Positions 16,227 to 18,435 of a stretch of DNA of 18,435 bases are shown piece by piece. Numbering within the stretch: the first letter of the stretch is position 1; each line of letters starts with the position of its first letter. Below the pieces are notes generated by a model. It ran no database searches. It was given only the letters and a program-made list of their open reading frames with translations, and was not told where the DNA came from. The stretch spans positions 1-18,435 of the forward strand of contig CAYNYI010000065.1 of assembly GCA_964401455.1 (NCBI GenBank). Direction: 5' to 3'. The translations under genes and the position numbers were made by a program. The DNA is from CAYNYI01 sp964401455. Its GTDB lineage: Bacteria > Fibrobacterota > OXYB2-FULL-49-7 > CAYNYI01.

Positions 16227-17301
16227 CTTTCATCTTTTCCCTGACCTCCGCCATCGAAAGCGCGGATGTAACCTCATCCAGGTCTCCCCCGAGGATGCCC
16301 TCGAGTTTATGGAGCGTCAGATTTATCCTGTGGTCGGTAACCCTGCCCTGAGGAAAATTATACGTACGGATTTTCGCGCTGCGGTCGCCGGAGCCGACCA
16401 TAGAGCGGCGCGAGGCGTCACTTTCAGATTTCTTTTTCTGCAGAGCATTGTCCAGAAGGCGCGACCGAAGGACCTTCATAGCCTTGGCTTTGTTTTTTAT
16501 CTGCGATTTTTCGTCCTGACATGAAACGACAATACCGGAAGGCTCATGTGTTATTCGAACCGCGCTGTCTGTGGTATTGACGCTTTGTCCGCCCGGGCCT
16601 GAACTTCTGAAAACATCGATACGCAGTTCTGACGGGTTTATGTCAACATCCACATCCTCCGCTTCCGGCATAACCACGACCGACGCCGCCGAAGTATGGA
16701 TCCTTCCGCTGCTTTCTGTTTCGGGTACACGCTGCACCCTGTGAACTCCGCTCTCGAATTTCAAAATACCATAAACGTTTTCCCCGCTTACATTAAAAAC
16801 CACTTCTTTATAGCCGCCTACTCCGGTTTCATTCATAGTAAGGGCTTCTGTTTTCCAACCTTTTTTCTCGGCATACCTTATATACATACGATAGAGATCC
16901 CCGGCGAAAAGCCCGGCTTCGTCTCCTCCGGCACCGGCGCGGATTTCCACAATCGCGTCTTTACGGTCCTCCGGGTCTTTCGGTACAAGAAGAACGCGGA
17001 GCTCCTTCTCCAGTCTTTCTTTTTCCTTTAAAAGCCACTCGTTTTCTTCCCTCGCCATTTCAGCCAGCTCTGGATCCTCACCGGATTTTATAAGCTCGGT
17101 ATTAGAAAAAAGAGCATCCGCGGTTTTTTCGTAATCATTTATAAATTCCATCTGCTTCTGCACTTCGTTTCTCTCGATTCCGAGATCCTTCATTGCGGAA
17201 GGATCAGAAGTTACTTCGGGATCCATTAAAAGTTCGTCGATTTCCGAAAAACGTTTTTTTACCCGCTCAATTTTAGACAGAAAAGCCTGACTTATACTCA
17301 A
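16213..17301 (-). CDS. prfA: Peptide chain release factor 1
   Basis: RF1 recognises UAA and UAG in the ribosomal A site and triggers peptide release. The 362-residue length is normal. The GGQ motif (237-239) lies in RSSGPGGQSVNTTDSAVRI and the codon-reading PxT motif is PET (193-195) in HRVQRVPETESSGR, which marks RF1 rather than RF2. RAGAGGDEAGLFA is also typical. The start is TTG at 17299-17301, preceded by a perfect AAGGAGGT; the first internal Met is residue 26, too late for an intact domain 1. The TTG overlaps the DUF1385 stop as TTGA, and the SD is built from that gene's last codons. The presence of RF1 argues against reassignment of UAA or UAG in this organism. Confidence 0.97.
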   Translation of the reverse strand: MSISQAFLSKIERVKKRFSEIDELLMDPEVTSDPSAMKDLGIERNEVQKQMEFINDYEKTADALFSNTELIKSGEDPELAEMAREENEWLLKEKERLEKELRVLLVPKDPEDRKDAIVEIRAGAGGDEAGLFAGDLYRMYIRYAEKKGWKTEALTMNETGVGGYKEVVFNVSGENVYGILKFESGVHRVQRVPETESSGRIHTSAASVVVMPEAEDVDVDINPSELRIDVFRSSGPGGQSVNTTDSAVRITHEPSGIVVSCQDEKSQIKNKAKAMKVLRSRLLDNALQKKKSESDASRRSMVGSGDRSAKIRTYNFPQGRVTDHRINLTLHKLEGILGGDLDEVTSALSMAEVREKMKDEGA

Positions 17302-18245
17302 AGTACCTCCTTCAATGACTTGATAGCGGTCTCAATCTGGCGGTCATCCGGCTCTTGCGTTGTAATATTCTGGAGAAGCAGCCCGGGACGGTTAAAAAAA
17401 GCAAGCACAGGGTTTTTCTTGTATTTGTCCGCGAATTTTAAAAGTTCATAGGAAATTCCGGAAACAAGGGGAATAAGAGGAATATGTACCGCGACTCGCA
17501 GATACCATTCGGGAGAAATATATGCTCTCCAGAACAAGGCTATCAGAGAATCGACTGCCGCGAAAACGATTATGCATGAAAGCGCCGCTATAAGGAGGAA
17601 ACTCGTTCCGCATCTGGGGTGTTTCGTTGTGTATTTGCGGCAGTTTTCAACAGTGAGCTCCTCCCCCGCTTCATAGCAGAAAATAGATTTATGCTCCGCG
17701 CCGTGATATTGAAAAACAGCTTTTATGTCTTTTAAAAATGATATAGAATATACATAAATCAGGAAAAAAACAACCCTGATAAATCCTGCCGCGAGGTTGA
17801 AGGCCGCGGGATTGGATTCTTTGGTGAAAGGAAGCACGCCGGTAATAAAATAAGGAAGGGCCATGAAAATAGCTATGCCCATTAAAAAAGCGAAAACAAA
17901 AGAAAGTGCTGTCATTATTCTTTCTTTCAGAGGTTTTTTACCGTCTTCCCCGGACGTTTCTTCTCCCTTTTCTTTTTTTTCATCCTCCATCGCCATATCT
18001 GCTGAAAAAGACAGAGATGAAAACCCGAGAGAGAGAGACTCAAACAGAGTCACGGCGCCTCTTATAACAGGCAGGCCGAAAAACCTGTTCCTTTTGGAAA
18101 GTGATACAAAATCTCTGGATTCGGAGGAGAAAGAGCCGTCGGCCCTTCTGACCACCGTCGCGACTTTTGCGGGCCCCCGCATCATGACACCCTCGATAAC
18201 CGCCTGACCGCCGACGGGCGGCTTTTTTGAACCGGCATTATGCAA
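17298..18245 (-). CDS. DUF1385 family integral membrane protein (YqhQ-like)
   Basis: A 315-residue membrane protein of DUF1385, function unknown. The family hallmark VGGQAVIEGVMMRGP is at the N-terminus (about 11-25). FQYHGAEHKSIFCYEAGEELTVENC comes before the last pair of helices, and KHPRCGTSF follows it. About four membrane segments can be seen: ALSFVFAFLMGIAIFMALPYF, LAAGFIRVVFFLIYVYSISF, FLLIAALSCIIVFAAVDSLIAL and RVAVHIPLIPLVSGISYELL. A charged loop (EDEKKEKGEETSGEDGKK) precedes the first. The start is TTG at 18243-18245 with AAGGAGG six bases upstream. The gene sits between rpmE and prfA-prmC, an order I recall from many bacteria, which suggests a link to translation or growth without showing it. 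Its stop overlaps the prfA start by four bases. Confidence 0.92.
   Translation of the reverse strand: MHNAGSKKPPVGGQAVIEGVMMRGPAKVATVVRRADGSFSSESRDFVSLSKRNRFFGLPVIRGAVTLFESLSLGFSSLSFSADMAMEDEKKEKGEETSGEDGKKPLKERIMTALSFVFAFLMGIAIFMALPYFITGVLPFTKESNPAAFNLAAGFIRVVFFLIYVYSISFLKDIKAVFQYHGAEHKSIFCYEAGEELTVENCRKYTTKHPRCGTSFLLIAALSCIIVFAAVDSLIALFWRAYISPEWYLRVAVHIPLIPLVSGISYELLKFADKYKKNPVLAFFNRPGLLLQNITTQEPDDRQIETAIKSLKEVL
17305..17312 (-). promoter_or_regulatory. Perfect Shine-Dalgarno for the prfA TTG start
   Basis: AAGGAGGT on the minus strand ends three bases before TTG (17299-17301), with the GGAGG core four bases away. It also encodes the Lys-Glu-Val near the end of the DUF1385 protein. It makes the non-ATG start credible. 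Confidence 0.75.
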
Positions 18246-18251
18246 AACGGT

Positions 18252-18258
18252 CCTCCTT
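18252..18258 (-). promoter_or_regulatory. Shine-Dalgarno for the DUF1385 TTG start
   Basis: AAGGAGG on the minus strand lies six bases before TTG (18243-18245). It begins three bases after the U-tract of the upstream terminator, so the hairpin and the ribosome site are nearly adjacent. Confidence 0.75.
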
Positions 18259-18261
18259 AAT

Positions 18262-18301
18262 AAAAAAAAGAGAAGGCCTCTTGTAATTAAGCGGCCTTCT
18301 C
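18262..18301 (-). terminator. Rho-independent terminator after rpmE
   Basis: On the minus strand the nine-base stem GAGAAGGCC (18293-18301) pairs perfectly with GGCCTTCTC (18270-18278) across a 14-base loop, followed by eight T (18262-18269). It ends rpmE transcription, at least in part, ahead of the DUF1385-prfA-prmC operon. A smaller hairpin, CGGGTAAACCCG (18312-18323), lies just before it. Confidence 0.88.
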
Positions 18302-18325
18302 AAAAACAATTCGGGTTTACCCGGG

Positions 18326-18435
18326 CTAACTTTCTGTTTCGGTCTTTTCCGCACCTTTAGACTTCTTGGCCGGTTTGACATTTTTATATTTGTTAAGAAA
18401 CTAATAGAACCGGCCGTGGAAGAAAAACTTCTTTG
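18326..18435 (-). CDS. rpmE: 50S ribosomal protein L31, 3' part, reading frame disrupted
   Basis: The last frame, ending at TAG (18326-18328), reads FLNKYKNVKPAKKSKGAEK and then TETES, like the C-terminus of bL31. Going upstream, a TAG (18401-18403) interrupts this frame. In the neighbouring frame the next codons give TAGSI (18403-18417), matching the bL31 'DTAGRV' segment, and in the third frame KEVFL (18420-18434) follows the expected 'TGKxVF'. A continuous bL31 end is recovered if one base is missing at about 18418-18419 and one at about 18401-18402. These lie within 35 bases of the window end, so sequence error at a contig edge is plausible. The assignment is supported by position upstream of DUF1385-prfA-prmC. 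The extended lysine/glutamate tail is unusual but not unique to this gene. Confidence 0.65.

Noticed and set aside
1..18435. CRISPR arrays, tRNA or rRNA genes, insertion sequences, integrases, toxin-antitoxin or defence genes
   Set aside because: No repeat-spacer pattern, no tRNA- or rRNA-like sequence, and no transposase, recombinase or defence motif was seen on either strand.

Overview
The window reads as a stretch of chromosome from a Gram-negative bacterium, most likely of the FCB type (the Bacteroidetes/Chlorobi/Fibrobacter superphylum or a related candidate phylum). LpxK implies lipid A, Lnt implies mature triacylated lipoproteins, and the large C25 peptidase ends in the FlgD-Ig/type A sorting tail that is common in FCB genomes. 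The lineage is an inference from gene content. No marker gene was compared.

Layout. Positions 1-4230 lie on the minus strand: glmS, a HAD-superfamily hydrolase, a DUF523-DUF1722 protein, and a small ORF at the window edge. A divergent 90-bp gap then leads to one plus-strand gene, a GH13 alpha-amylase-type enzyme (4321-5799). From 5841 to the end everything is again on the minus strand, in one tight series. In transcription order it is rpmE (3' part), DUF1385 membrane protein, prfA, prmC, lpxK, SH3-like membrane protein, ruvX, lipoprotein, giant C25 peptidase, rsmI, lnt. Spacing from DUF1385 to lnt is mostly overlaps or a few bases, so it looks like one operon. A strong rho-independent terminator separates rpmE from DUF1385.

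How the genes work together. prfA and prmC form the RF1/GGQ-methyltransferase pair. rsmI modifies 16S rRNA and rpmE is ribosomal, giving a translation theme. lpxK, lnt, the predicted lipoprotein, the SH3 membrane protein and the C25 peptidase give a cell-envelope theme. glmS supplies glucosamine-6-phosphate for peptidoglycan and lipid A. The GH13 enzyme has no signal peptide and probably acts on maltodextrin or glycogen in the cytoplasm.

The most useful observations are sequence irregularities. The HAD gene has an in-frame TAA, followed by 47 more coding-like codons that end in a GTGA overlap with the next gene. The rpmE remnant at the right edge can be restored only by assuming two missing bases. 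The SH3 gene is best started at a TTG eight codons inside the longest ORF. I see no clear undescribed defence, mobile or RNA-guided system. No CRISPR, tRNA, rRNA, IS element or integrase was recognised.
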